Below are positions 9,044-17,386 of a stretch of 64,000 nucleotides of DNA, piece by piece. The first letter of the stretch is position 1. Each line of letters starts with the position of its first letter. The DNA lies in NCBI RefSeq assembly GCF_005502745.1, contig NZ_SCNL01000001.1, forward strand, positions 62,001-126,000, in the 5' to 3' direction. The notes under the pieces were generated by a model, which did no database searches, was not told the DNA's origin, and worked only from the letters and a program-made list of their open reading frames with translations. This stretch comes from Sphingomonas sp. 3P27F8 (GTDB lineage: Bacteria; Pseudomonadota; Alphaproteobacteria; Sphingomonadales; Sphingomonadaceae). A program made the translations under genes and the position numbers.

Positions 9044-11122
9044 ATGAGGTTGATCCGCGCTCGTTTCGAAGGCTTCCGCTTGCTCGACGGTATCGACTTC
9101 GAATTTTCGAACGATCCAGACAAGAACATTACCGTCATCCGCGCCGCGAATGAAAGCGGCAAGACGACGATGCTGACCGCGCTCCAATGGTGCCTGTTTG
9201 GCGAGGATGCACTCCCATCCGGATACAGCCCCCACTCGATGGACAAGAAACCGGGCGAGTTGTCCGACACCGTTTGCGAAGTAATATACGAGGTAAGCGG
9301 CAAGACTGGAGCCAAGCGCTTTCGCCTGATTCGTAGCCTGACGGAGCATGTTGGATCGGCCGTCCGAAGCCGATCCGTTCCGCAACTTTATGAAATCCTG
9401 CCCAGCGGCGCCAAGGAAGTGCCGAACGTGGAGGCACATCTCGCGGTCCATATGCCCGGTGAGCTGCGCGAAGTGTTCTTCACCGACGGAGATCGGGCGC
9501 TCAGTTTCATCGAGGGGCTTCGCACAGAGCAACAGCGGCGGGTGAAGAAAGCGATCGAGCAGCTAATGGGCCTCCCAATGCTTGAGGAAGCGGTCGACCA
9601 CGTCAAGAAGGTCGAACGCGACGTTCGCGCCAAGGCAGACGCTGCCGCCGGGAGCGACGAGCTCCGACGTATCCGCGTCGAGCTTGAGTCGATCGATCAG
9701 TCGATCCCGGAACTCGAAGGCAAGCTGAAGGAAGCGCAGGATGAGATCGCCAATCTCAATGACCTTCACACCAAGGCCGACCGGGAGCTGCAGGAGGCGT
9801 TGAAACGCGGCAATCGCGAGGAGATCGCCATCGAACTGGCCCGTGCCCAGAAGCAGCGGATCGCTTCCGAAGGGCGAATCAGGGCGGCAGAACTTCGCCA
9901 GGCCGCACTTCTTTCGAGCAAAGGTTTCGCGCGCGAGATGCTCGGTGACAAGTTCAGAGCCGCCGGTGCGCTGTTGGACGATCTTCGGAAAAAGGGCGCG
10001 ATCCCCAACAAGACCATTCCGATTCTTGAGGACCGACTGCAGCATAGCGATTGCATATGTGGTGAGAGTCTCGATGCGGCGCAGACCGATGGTGCCCGCC
10101 GCCGCGCGCATATCCAGCAGCTGATCGAGGACAGCCGAGATGCCGACGCGCTGAAATCGAAGGTGTCTGATCTGTATTTCGAAGGCCGAGAGTTGTTCAT
10201 TCCGGCCGCATCGACCTGGATAGACGACTATACAGCTGCCTTTGGTGACCGGAACAACGAACAACGGACTTATGAGGAGCTCGGCCAAGCAGAGGCCGAC
10301 CTTGAAGCTCGCCTTGACAAGGTCAAGGATGACAATGTCCAGCGCGCACGGGATATGCGCGACACCTACCGTCAGCGTCTCGACGAGAAAATACCGCTCG
10401 CCGCGCGCCTTGATCACCAGATCCGCGATCGTCGGGAGAGGCGCGTTGAACTCGATCGAAAGTTTCAAGCCCTTTCCGCTCGTGAGGATAAGGCCCGTCG
10501 CTTCACCTGCGAGCTGATCGTCGCGCGCGATATTCGGGGCGTCGTCGAGCGTGCGCTGGAGATTATGAAGACCCGGGAGGTTGAGGCGGTCTCGCAGAAG
10601 ATGAACCAGTATTTCCTGCGAATGATCGGTGCCCATCCCGACAATGCCCTGATCCAGCGCGCCGAGATTACTCCTGAATTTCACATCGTCGTGCATGGAC
10701 GCAACGATAAGAAGCTTGATCCTTCGATGGACTTGAACGGCGCTTCGCGCCGTGCTCTGACCATCGCATTTGTGCTGGCTCTCACGGAAGTAAGTGGCGT
10801 CGAAGCGCCCAATGTCATCGATACGCCGCTAGGCATGATGAGCGGGTTCGTCAAAACCGAGGTCGTGCGCGTCGCCTCTGAAGCCAGCTCCCAACTGATC
10901 CTCTTTCTCACTCATGACGAGATCAACGGCTGCGAGGCGATCTTAGACGCACGGGCTGGAAAGGTGCTCACGATCACCAACCCAATGCACTACCCGCGCA
11001 TGCTCAAGAATGACCCTGGCACAACGGACGCGCGAGCGATCCAATGCGGCTGCGATCATCGGTCAGTGTGCGACGAATGCGAGCGTCTACCGACCGGCGC
11101 AGCCGAACTGGAGGCCGCGTAA
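9044..11122 (+). CDS. DndD-like SMC/Rad50-type ATPase with CxC hook
   Basis: A 692-aa ABC-type ATPase. The N-terminal lobe has the Walker A RAANESGKTT (about 33-42) and the Q-loop region LQWCLFGEDALPSGY. Two coiled-coil arms (about 170-300 and 345-480) flank a hook C-I-C-G at about residue 336. The C-terminal lobe has a signature-like NGASRRALTIAFVLAL and Walker B/D-loop NVIDTPLGMMSG followed by LILFLTHDE. This architecture matches DndD, the ATPase of DNA phosphorothioation. The extreme C-terminus carries a cysteine cluster, CGC-x6-CDEC, which I do not know from DndD and which may bind zinc. Its stop overlaps the next start as TAATG. Confidence 0.85.
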   Translation: MRLIRARFEGFRLLDGIDFEFSNDPDKNITVIRAANESGKTTMLTALQWCLFGEDALPSGYSPHSMDKKPGELSDTVCEVIYEVSGKTGAKRFRLIRSLTEHVGSAVRSRSVPQLYEILPSGAKEVPNVEAHLAVHMPGELREVFFTDGDRALSFIEGLRTEQQRRVKKAIEQLMGLPMLEEAVDHVKKVERDVRAKADAAAGSDELRRIRVELESIDQSIPELEGKLKEAQDEIANLNDLHTKADRELQEALKRGNREEIAIELARAQKQRIASEGRIRAAELRQAALLSSKGFAREMLGDKFRAAGALLDDLRKKGAIPNKTIPILEDRLQHSDCICGESLDAAQTDGARRRAHIQQLIEDSRDADALKSKVSDLYFEGRELFIPAASTWIDDYTAAFGDRNNEQRTYEELGQAEADLEARLDKVKDDNVQRARDMRDTYRQRLDEKIPLAARLDHQIRDRRERRVELDRKFQALSAREDKARRFTCELIVARDIRGVVERALEIMKTREVEAVSQKMNQYFLRMIGAHPDNALIQRAEITPEFHIVVHGRNDKKLDPSMDLNGASRRALTIAFVLALTEVSGVEAPNVIDTPLGMMSGFVKTEVVRVASEASSQLILFLTHDEINGCEAILDARAGKVLTITNPMHYPRMLKNDPGTTDARAIQCGCDHRSVCDECERLPTGAAELEAA

Positions 11123-11577
11123 TGAACAACCCATTCGCCGGCAGCGATATCATGATTCCCGATGATTTCCGCGAGCATTTTGACTCGTTCGTGCAAAAGA
11201 AAGAGGGAAAGAGCGCCCAGCCGATCCATCAGCCATTCGGTCGAAATATCGACATGTGGTTTTTCGCAATCTGTTTAGCGGTGAAGAAGGGCCTCACACC
11301 GACCACGCATGCCGGCAAGTCCTACAAAGCCGCAGAGGGCGTCGTTCTCAACGCCGATCCCTGGAGGCCAACGGCACTGACGCTGCTCGCGATTGGTGAA
11401 ACAGGTGACGTGTCGATCGTCGATCGGCCGGGAGAAATGCTGCGCATCGCCAGTGGATACGCGATGGCGGGCTTGCCTGAACTGTTGACGCTGCTCAACG
11501 AACGAGAAGGTGACACCGCATTGGATTATCTCAGCGAATCAATCGAAGGCATGCTTCGTACCAAGAAAGCTGCCTGA
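11122..11577 (+). CDS. 151-aa protein of the sulfur-linked defence operon, unknown function
   Basis: The ATG at 11122 overlaps the stop of the DndD-like gene (TAATG), which decides this start over an upstream in-frame one. The protein is soluble and alpha/beta. It has a conserved-looking core QPFGRNIDMWFFAICLAVKK and a C-terminal helical region ending GMLRTKKAA. It resembles small Dnd-associated proteins in size and in the I-P-D-D-F-R-E-H-F opening, but I cannot assign a named family. A position between the ATPase and a DUF262 protein suggests an adaptor or regulatory subunit (inference). It is clearly part of the operon, and the next gene starts 2 bp after its stop. Confidence 0.8.
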   Translation: MNNPFAGSDIMIPDDFREHFDSFVQKKEGKSAQPIHQPFGRNIDMWFFAICLAVKKGLTPTTHAGKSYKAAEGVVLNADPWRPTALTLLAIGETGDVSIVDRPGEMLRIASGYAMAGLPELLTLLNEREGDTALDYLSESIEGMLRTKKAA

Positions 11578-11579
11578 CG

Positions 11580-12656
11580 ATGAAAGTCGAACAACGGTTA
11601 TGGACTATTGAAAAGCTGATAGACCTGAAGGCGGAGATCAATTTGAATCCGGCATGGCAGCGTGGCCCTGCGTGGAAGGATGCACGCCGCGTCCTGCTTA
11701 TCGACTCGATCCTGCGCGACATGGATGTCCCGAAAATTTATCTCCGCAAGCTCCCGGCAGGCGGACTCTTCAAATATGAGGCCGTCGATGGCCAGCAGCG
11801 CCTCCGTGCCATTTGGGACTTCGCTGCCGCGCCGATGGCAGCGGACAAGTCCAAGGCTTTCGCGCTGAATGGTCCCGACGCGTTGCCACCCATTGGCGGA
11901 TGCGTGATCGCTGGAAAGACACTCGCCAAGCTCGACAAGCCGCTGAAAGATCGATTCAAGGCGTTCAAAATCGGCGTCGGAGAGATCGTCGAATCCACAA
12001 ATGACGAGATCACGGTGTTGTTCGCACGTTTGCAAATGGGCATGCCGCTCAACCCAGCCGAGCTGCGCAATGCCGATCTGGGTCCGATGCGCAACGTGAT
12101 CCAGCTAATGGCGACATCTCACGAATTCTTCACCGGCACCAGGATCAAGGACGATCGAACCCGCCACTTCGATTTCGCAAGCTACGCATTTGCGATCGGC
12201 GCCAGCAATGGCACCAGCGACATGAAATCGCCTGATCTGCGCGAACTGCAGCGCGAATATAACGCCAAGCCGATGGATGAGATCACGGCACTGTCGGCCA
12301 AGGTGGGCGCGGCGCTCAACATCCTGGCCGAAGTCGATCAGGAGACCAGTTATCGAATCATCAGAAAATGGATCTTCGTCGATCTGCTGTTGCTGATCAT
12401 GCAGTATCAGGCGGCTGGCAAGGCGATCGACATCACTCGTTTTACGATTGCCTATGACGCCTTCGAGGAGCGGCGGCAGCAATATACGTCCGAACCCGAT
12501 CTGCTTCTGAACGGTCGGCGGCGCGACGCGGCGCCCAACGATCGCGCGCTTTATGACTATCTCTATGCCTTCCGAACCGAAGGCGCCAAGGCAGCCAGCC
12601 TTCAAAAGCGGAACAAGGCGCTCGCCAAGTTCTTCCGACGTGTGGAGGTGCGATAG
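11580..12656 (+). CDS. DUF262 domain protein (GmrS/ParB-Srx-like fold)
   Basis: A 358-aa protein. It opens with the DUF262 signature: INLNPAWQRGPAW (about 21-33), LIDSILRDMDVPKIYLR (about 40-56), then VDGQQRLRAIWDF (about 67-79). The DGQQR motif is the nucleotide-binding/hydrolysis element of DUF262, as in the GmrS half of GmrSD and in BrxU and SspE, where NTP hydrolysis is linked to restriction. No DUF1524 HNH nuclease motif is visible in the C-terminal part, so it may act as the sensor or NTPase half only. SspE, a DUF262 protein, acts on phosphorothioate systems, which fits this operon (established for SspE; inference here). The stop TAG overlaps the GTG start of the SIR2 gene by one base. 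Confidence 0.85.
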   Translation: MKVEQRLWTIEKLIDLKAEINLNPAWQRGPAWKDARRVLLIDSILRDMDVPKIYLRKLPAGGLFKYEAVDGQQRLRAIWDFAAAPMAADKSKAFALNGPDALPPIGGCVIAGKTLAKLDKPLKDRFKAFKIGVGEIVESTNDEITVLFARLQMGMPLNPAELRNADLGPMRNVIQLMATSHEFFTGTRIKDDRTRHFDFASYAFAIGASNGTSDMKSPDLRELQREYNAKPMDEITALSAKVGAALNILAEVDQETSYRIIRKWIFVDLLLLIMQYQAAGKAIDITRFTIAYDAFEERRQQYTSEPDLLLNGRRRDAAPNDRALYDYLYAFRTEGAKAASLQKRNKALAKFFRRVEVR

Positions 12657-13516
12657 TGGCTTTCGACCCAGGAACTATCCCCGGCTCACTCCTGCAGGAA
12701 TATGCCAAGGGGCGTTGCGGCCTGCTCGTCGGTGCTGGCGCATCAGTTGGAGCAGGCTTGCCGCAATGGGGCGACCTTCTTCGTCAAATGGTCGCGGAAG
12801 CAAAAGACAATGTCGGCATCTCCGATGAGAAAGTTTCCGACTATGAGTCCCTGATTGATCAGGGCCGCTACTTGATGGCGGCGTCCGGCCTCAAGACCGA
12901 TCTCGGCAGCTTTTTCGCCGGCTTCATTCGGCGAGTCTTCGTCGACTCGAAGCCTGCTCCGACCGAGCTTCACGAGGCCATCGCCCAGCTAGCTCAGCTC
13001 CAATTTGTTTTGACCACCAACTATGACACTTTGATCGAACGGACGTTCCGGAAGAACGATCCAGACGTTACCGTGTGTACGTTCAAAGATGCTGGTGAAG
13101 TCCGACGTAGCCTGTCGAGCCGAGAATTCTTCATCCTAAAAGCGCATGGCGACGCGACGAAGAGCGGCGACGGGATCATCCTAACTGAGCAGGATTATCG
13201 CAACATCCTGTTTAAGGAGCCTGCGTACCAGCACATGCTGGCGACCATGTTTTCCATGTACACGGTCATCTTCGCGGGCGCGTCAATGACAGATCCCGAA
13301 GTCAATCTGATGTTGAACTACGTCGCCAGCACATTTGCTCCTGACTCCGGTCCGACGCACTATGCGCTTCTGACCAAAGAAAAGATCAACGAGGTCGAGA
13401 AGGAGCGCTGGTTCAAGGATTTCAAGATCCGCGTGATCCCCGTGAGCTCCGCAGATGAATATGCTGAGCTGGCCGAATTCGTCCTTGCGCTGGCGGCCTC
13501 AGCGGCACCGATTTAG
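12656..13516 (+). CDS. SIR2-like NAD-binding effector
   Basis: A 286-aa protein from a GTG start. It has the SIR2 NAD-binding motif GLLVGAGASVGAGLPQW (about 21-37), the central VLTTNYDTLIER, then the catalytic-type His in FFILKAHGDATKSGD and the acceptor-site VIFAGASMTDPEV. This is the SIR2_2-type domain of phage-defence proteins (for example Thoeris ThsA and DSR effectors), where it usually destroys NAD+ rather than deacetylating proteins. No extra sensor domain is present, so activation must come from partners encoded upstream. It is the last gene of the operon, making it a likely abortive-infection arm added to the modification genes (inference). Confidence 0.85.
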   Translation: MAFDPGTIPGSLLQEYAKGRCGLLVGAGASVGAGLPQWGDLLRQMVAEAKDNVGISDEKVSDYESLIDQGRYLMAASGLKTDLGSFFAGFIRRVFVDSKPAPTELHEAIAQLAQLQFVLTTNYDTLIERTFRKNDPDVTVCTFKDAGEVRRSLSSREFFILKAHGDATKSGDGIILTEQDYRNILFKEPAYQHMLATMFSMYTVIFAGASMTDPEVNLMLNYVASTFAPDSGPTHYALLTKEKINEVEKERWFKDFKIRVIPVSSADEYAELAEFVLALAASAAPI

Positions 13517-13564
13517 GAAATCGTCGGCCCGCTCCGATCGCCCCCGAGCGACCAGGTGCGCAGG

Positions 13565-13617
13565 TCGATTTGTATAGGGCGTTGTGCGTCGTACCGCCAA
13601 CCCTCGGTACAAATCGA
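13565..13617. repeat. 10-bp inverted repeat with 33-nt spacer between defence operon and relaxase
   Basis: The arms TCGATTTGTA (13565-13574) and TACAAATCGA (13608-13617) are perfect complements. A second, inner pair GTACC/GGTAC lies at 13591-13595 and 13606-13610. The 293 bp between the SIR2 stop and the relaxase stop hold no gene I can support. The two genes converge here, so this may be a bidirectional terminator-like structure, a recombination site, or a scar of cargo insertion. Confidence 0.5.
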
Positions 13618-13809
13618 TCCCGACGCTTGCGATGCTCCGCCTTGCCGCTGTTCCGTATGAGGCCTTCAGTGCGTTCGAGGCCCAGCCATCGCTGGCTCCA
13701 GTAGTCAGGGTCCGATGGGATAAGCGGTGGGCGAACCGCACTCTTGGTCGATCTGTCGCCGCCTCCCGAGGATCGAGCATTCGCAAGGCCATGAGCGAGA
13801 ACAGGCAAT

Positions 13810-15798
13810 TCACGAAATGCTCGGTCCACTTCGGCCGCGCCCAATCGACCAACTGATGCCGTCGCCGCGCATGAGGCCCGAAACTGATTTGCCGACCTGC
13901 CGCTCGAGCACCGGACGCCACGGCACGAGCGTGAAATCCCGGGCGCGTTCGATCAGCACAAAACGCCCGCTGACGAGATCGACCGGGCGGCGATAGATGC
14001 CCTCGATCCGGGCACCTTCGGCAGCTTCCCGGTACGGCATTTTCAGCTCGTCGGCGAGCTGGCCTGCAACCCGAAGCAACTCACGCCGCTGGAGAACCGC
14101 GATCATGCCGTTCGAAAACGTAGTGCTGCCCCCGGTTTCCTCAGCAAAACCCTGCGCCGCCAGCCACTGCCGCCGACGCGCCTGGGCATCGCGCAGATCG
14201 TGGCCGAACCCGGCATCGCGAGCAGGCTCGGGCGCGGCCGAAACCAGCTCCCGGTCGATCCAGGTCGCAGCCTCGGCATCGATCAACCGATCGAGCGGCT
14301 GCGGCGACAGCATGGTGATCGCGACGGGACGGTCCCGCAGCTTCGCCGTCTCATGGGCTGTCACGCGATCGAGATGGTCCGGCGCGACGATCCAGCGGCC
14401 CGACGGCTCGCGCTCGACCATACCCGATATCCGTCGCATCGCCTCGAGCCGCCGGACATGGGTTTCAGCGAAGGCCTGCGTGGCGGTCGGATCGTGGCGA
14501 AGATGGGCATCCACATCGTATCGCCCACCATTGCCGGCGGCGACTGCGGCGATGGTCCGATCCACCTCCCGTACTGTCGGCCTGACCGGATCGATCCGCA
14601 CAATCGCACCACGCGGCACGCTGACGTCGGTTTCAGCACCCTTGCCGATCGCCACATAATGGCTGCGCCCGTCCACGCCGTCGATGATCAGATAATGGCG
14701 GTCGGTATGTTCGTTGGCGAGTCCGCGCGCCAGCACGCGACCAACCAGCGGGCGGGCATCGGGTGCGGCTGGATCGTAGATCGCCTGGTCGGCCTGCGCC
14801 CGGGCAATCGCGGCGCGGGAAAATTCGCGCTGCATCGTGCGGATGATGTCGCCGCGCTCACCCAGCGCGCGGAGCGTGTCGGCGAGGTCGGGCGAAAGCC
14901 GGAAGCGCCCGGCGCCGAGCGGCTCGGCCAGGCCCAGGCGCGACAGCTTCGCCAGCCGGCCGGCGCGCAGCGTCTGGTCGAAGGCGTCGCGACCGTTGGT
15001 CGCCACTACTCGCTCGGCGTCCGCCCCCTTCAGCAAGGCCCGGTCGATCGAGGTCAGCCGCTCCTGCTCGACTTCGGCGCGTAGCGTCTGCGCGATTTCG
15101 CGGTGGGTGCGGGGGCCGAGATCGAGATCAACGAGCTCGGCGGCGCGCTCGCGGATGCCGGTCGTCATATAGTCGCGGGCGATGACGAGATCGGCGCCCC
15201 GATCATCCTTACCGCGCACGACGATATGGGTGTGCGGATGGCCGGTGTTGAAGTGGTCGACCGCGACCCAGTCGAGCTTCGTCCCGAGATCCTCTTCCAT
15301 GCGCGCCATCAGCCGGCGGGTCAGGGGTTTCAGATCCTCATATTGATCGCCGTCCTCGGGTGAGACGATGAAGCGGAACTGGTGGCGATCACCAGACCCG
15401 CGCTCGCCGAACGCCTTGCCGTCGATGGTATCGGCATCGCGCCCATAGAGTGTGCCGCGTTCGCCCTCGCGCGTGGTGCCGTCGCGCTGGAGATAGCGCA
15501 GGTGCGCGGCAGCGGCCGACGCGCCCTTGCCGGCGAGCTTGACGATGCTTGCCTTGACGATGACGCGGCGGCTGTTCGACGCTGCATGTCCGCCGCGGCT
15601 GGCGAGCATCCGCCCGACACCCGCGCCGCGCCCGATCCGGGTGCCCGAGAACACTCCCCGCGCGAGACCCACAGCCGCCGTGCCGCCGCGCGCAAGATTG
15701 GCGGCGGCGAGGACGCGGCCGAGATAGCGCCGGGCGCGCTTGCCGCCCTGCTGGCGCTGGCGCCCAAGGGTGGGCAAGAAGCTGTCGTCGTCGTCCAT
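13810..15798 (-). CDS. Relaxase/mobilisation nuclease with DUF3363 (RlxS-like)
   Basis: A 662-aa protein of the VirD2/MobA-related relaxase group. Residues ~1-80 are Arg/Gly-rich. The relaxase core carries a metal-binding triad in FNTGHPHTHIVVRGKDD near residue 185, preceded by HLRYLQRDG and HQFRFIVSPEDGD. The long C-terminal half is the DUF3363 region, with DGVDGRSHYVAIGKG and EGIYRRPVDLVSGRF near the end. The family nicks oriT and pilots the transferred strand during conjugation; RlxS of ICEMlSymR7A has this organisation. The ATG is preceded by CAGGAAA. It lies downstream of TraF-type protease and transglycosylase genes on the same strand, but an IS66 element now separates it from them. Confidence 0.9.
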   Translation of the reverse strand: MDDDDSFLPTLGRQRQQGGKRARRYLGRVLAAANLARGGTAAVGLARGVFSGTRIGRGAGVGRMLASRGGHAASNSRRVIVKASIVKLAGKGASAAAAHLRYLQRDGTTREGERGTLYGRDADTIDGKAFGERGSGDRHQFRFIVSPEDGDQYEDLKPLTRRLMARMEEDLGTKLDWVAVDHFNTGHPHTHIVVRGKDDRGADLVIARDYMTTGIRERAAELVDLDLGPRTHREIAQTLRAEVEQERLTSIDRALLKGADAERVVATNGRDAFDQTLRAGRLAKLSRLGLAEPLGAGRFRLSPDLADTLRALGERGDIIRTMQREFSRAAIARAQADQAIYDPAAPDARPLVGRVLARGLANEHTDRHYLIIDGVDGRSHYVAIGKGAETDVSVPRGAIVRIDPVRPTVREVDRTIAAVAAGNGGRYDVDAHLRHDPTATQAFAETHVRRLEAMRRISGMVEREPSGRWIVAPDHLDRVTAHETAKLRDRPVAITMLSPQPLDRLIDAEAATWIDRELVSAAPEPARDAGFGHDLRDAQARRRQWLAAQGFAEETGGSTTFSNGMIAVLQRRELLRVAGQLADELKMPYREAAEGARIEGIYRRPVDLVSGRFVLIERARDFTLVPWRPVLERQVGKSVSGLMRGDGISWSIGRGRSGPSIS

Positions 15799-16018
15799 TT
15801 TCCTGATTCCGGCGGTGTGGAACGGCGATCATGACCCGCAGCCGGTGATATGAAAACCGGTGCCGCCGAACAGGGCGGAATGCCGTCCTTTCGACGCGGA
15901 ACGGCACTGGCCGGAAAAGGACAGTGCCAGGAATAGGCCGAAAAAACGATGTGCAGACAAAGGCTTATGGCGCGCCAGTGCCATAGCTTTATCTTGCCTT
16001 ACGCCGCTCTCCCGCCTG
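15799..16018. other. Relaxase leader region, candidate oriT
   Basis: The 220 bp upstream of the relaxase gene contain no ORF but several inverted repeats: CCGGT/ACCGG at 15842-15846 and 15856-15860, GGCACTG/CAGTGCC at 15903-15909 and 15922-15928, and a third CAGTGCC at 15975-15981. Origins of transfer usually sit beside the relaxase gene and hold such repeats. Calling it oriT is an inference; I see no nic consensus I can name. Confidence 0.35.
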
Positions 16019-16026
16019 AACCGCTC
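16019..16026. repeat. Left 8-bp target-site duplication of the IS66 element
   Basis: AACCGCTC directly abuts the left terminal repeat and is identical to 18936-18943. Exact identity suggests a relatively recent insertion without later rearrangement. Confidence 0.9.
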
Positions 16027-16106
16027 GTAACCGTCCGAAGTTCGCACATTGTTCTCTGTGACCCTGACAAACCATGTCGTGACCTTTCCAATGCGAGGGG
16101 TGAGCG

Positions 16107-16976
16107 ATGGCACGGCGAGCGTTCGACAATCCGGCGAAGCGGGCATGGTGGTCGGTCCATGTTGAGGCACATCGGAAGAGCGGCCTGACGGTCACGAAAT
16201 ACTGCGTCACGCACGGGCTGGTGCGGTGGACGTTCAACAAATGGCGGCGCGAGCTTACCGACTGGGAAGCGCAGAAATCCGCCGCTGCAAGCCGTCGGAG
16301 AGGCCAGTGGAAGCCGATCTCCAAGGACAAAAGGCGGCAGGCGACCCAGGCATTCTGGGCCATGCATGTCGAGGCGTGGACGTGGAGCGGACTCCATCTG
16401 CGCGACTATGCGGCGACCCATCGGCTGTCGACGCACAGCCTCAAACGGTGGCGCAATATCTTCGACAATGAGGAGGTCGTGGTCGACTGGCGGACGCATC
16501 TGCATCCATCCGCGCTGCCGCTGATAAGCACCGAAATAGGTCCTAGTGCTAAGGAAAAAGCGGAGGCTGCGCGCTTGACAGCGGCGATCGAAGCCGATGC
16601 GCCGCCACCCCGAAGAGCCACGCGCCGGCGATGGTCGACCGAGGAAAAGATCGCGCTGCTGCTCCAGGCGGAGCGTCACGGATCGACGATATCGTCGGTG
16701 GGTCAGGCGCATGGAATATCCACCAGCGTGCTGTTCCGGTGGCGCGACCAGCTTGGCATGGGGAAGGAAAAACCGGCAGTGATCATGCCGGTCCGCGTTG
16801 CCGAAGGGCGCGACCGGACAAGCTCCGGCGCGCCTAGCTTGCTCGCCGACCTGCTGCCCAGACCGGAAGGCATGATCGAGGTCGCGCTCGCCGATGGCCG
16901 GCTCGTGTTCGCGCCGGAAGGCAGCGACGCGCAGGCCGTCCAGCGCGAGGTTACGGCCCGGGAGCAGCAGCCATGA
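16107..16976 (+). CDS. tnpA: IS66 TnpA-like accessory protein
   Basis: A 289-aa basic protein with repeated Trp/Arg-rich helix-turn-helix-like blocks near residues 10-50, 85-120 and 175-210 (RRRWSTEEKIALLLQAERHG, then ISTSVLFRWRDQLG). The last block is the usual TnpA/IS66 Orf1 HTH. The N-terminal ~150 residues, with two extra related blocks (W-x-x-H-V-E-A ... W-x-x-x repeats), make it longer than most TnpA proteins. It probably binds the element ends. A GAGGGGTGAGCG Shine-Dalgarno precedes the ATG. The stop overlaps the tnpB start as ATGA. Confidence 0.85.
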   Translation: MARRAFDNPAKRAWWSVHVEAHRKSGLTVTKYCVTHGLVRWTFNKWRRELTDWEAQKSAAASRRRGQWKPISKDKRRQATQAFWAMHVEAWTWSGLHLRDYAATHRLSTHSLKRWRNIFDNEEVVVDWRTHLHPSALPLISTEIGPSAKEKAEAARLTAAIEADAPPPRRATRRRWSTEEKIALLLQAERHGSTISSVGQAHGISTSVLFRWRDQLGMGKEKPAVIMPVRVAEGRDRTSSGAPSLLADLLPRPEGMIEVALADGRLVFAPEGSDAQAVQREVTAREQQP

Positions 16977-17326
16977 TGCTGATGCCGGCGGGTGTGAAAG
17001 TGCATCTGGCGCTGGGCGTGACCGACATGCGCAAGGGGCTCGATGGGCTCGCCACCCTCGTGCAGGAGACGTTGAAGAAGGACCCGTTCTCTGGACATCT
17101 GTTCGCGTTCCGCGGGCAGCGGGCGAACATGATCAAGATCCTGTTCTGGGATGGAACGGGCCTGTGCCTGTTCACCAAGCGCATCGATCGCGGGTACTTC
17201 GTATGGCCGCGCATAGCTGTTCCCGGCGACACGATCCCGCTGACCACGGCGCAGCTGGCGATGCTGATCGAAGGGATCGACTGGCGGCATCCGGAACGCG
17301 TGTGGCGGCCCGCAAAAGCGGGCTGA
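16973..17326 (+). CDS. tnpB: IS66 TnpB (IS66 Orf2) accessory protein
   Basis: A 117-aa protein with the conserved IS66 Orf2 sequence: VTDMRKGLDGLATLVQ (about 18-33), FSGHLFAFRGQRANMIKIL, WDGTGLCLFTKR, and a C-terminal IEGIDWRHPERVWRP. It is required together with TnpA and TnpC for transposition in studied IS66 elements, by an unclear mechanism. It starts inside the tnpA stop (ATGA), indicating coupled translation. Confidence 0.95.
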   Translation: MMLMPAGVKVHLALGVTDMRKGLDGLATLVQETLKKDPFSGHLFAFRGQRANMIKILFWDGTGLCLFTKRIDRGYFVWPRIAVPGDTIPLTTAQLAMLIEGIDWRHPERVWRPAKAG

Positions 17327-17386
17327 AGCTGGCGGAAAACCGCCCAAAATGCTTGGGAAAACGACCCCTTTATAGTATGATCGGGC

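Noticed and set aside
331..13516. Calling the operon a standard Dnd or BREX system
   Set aside because: DndB, DndE, PglX, PglZ and BrxL are not recognisable, so neither name fits fully.
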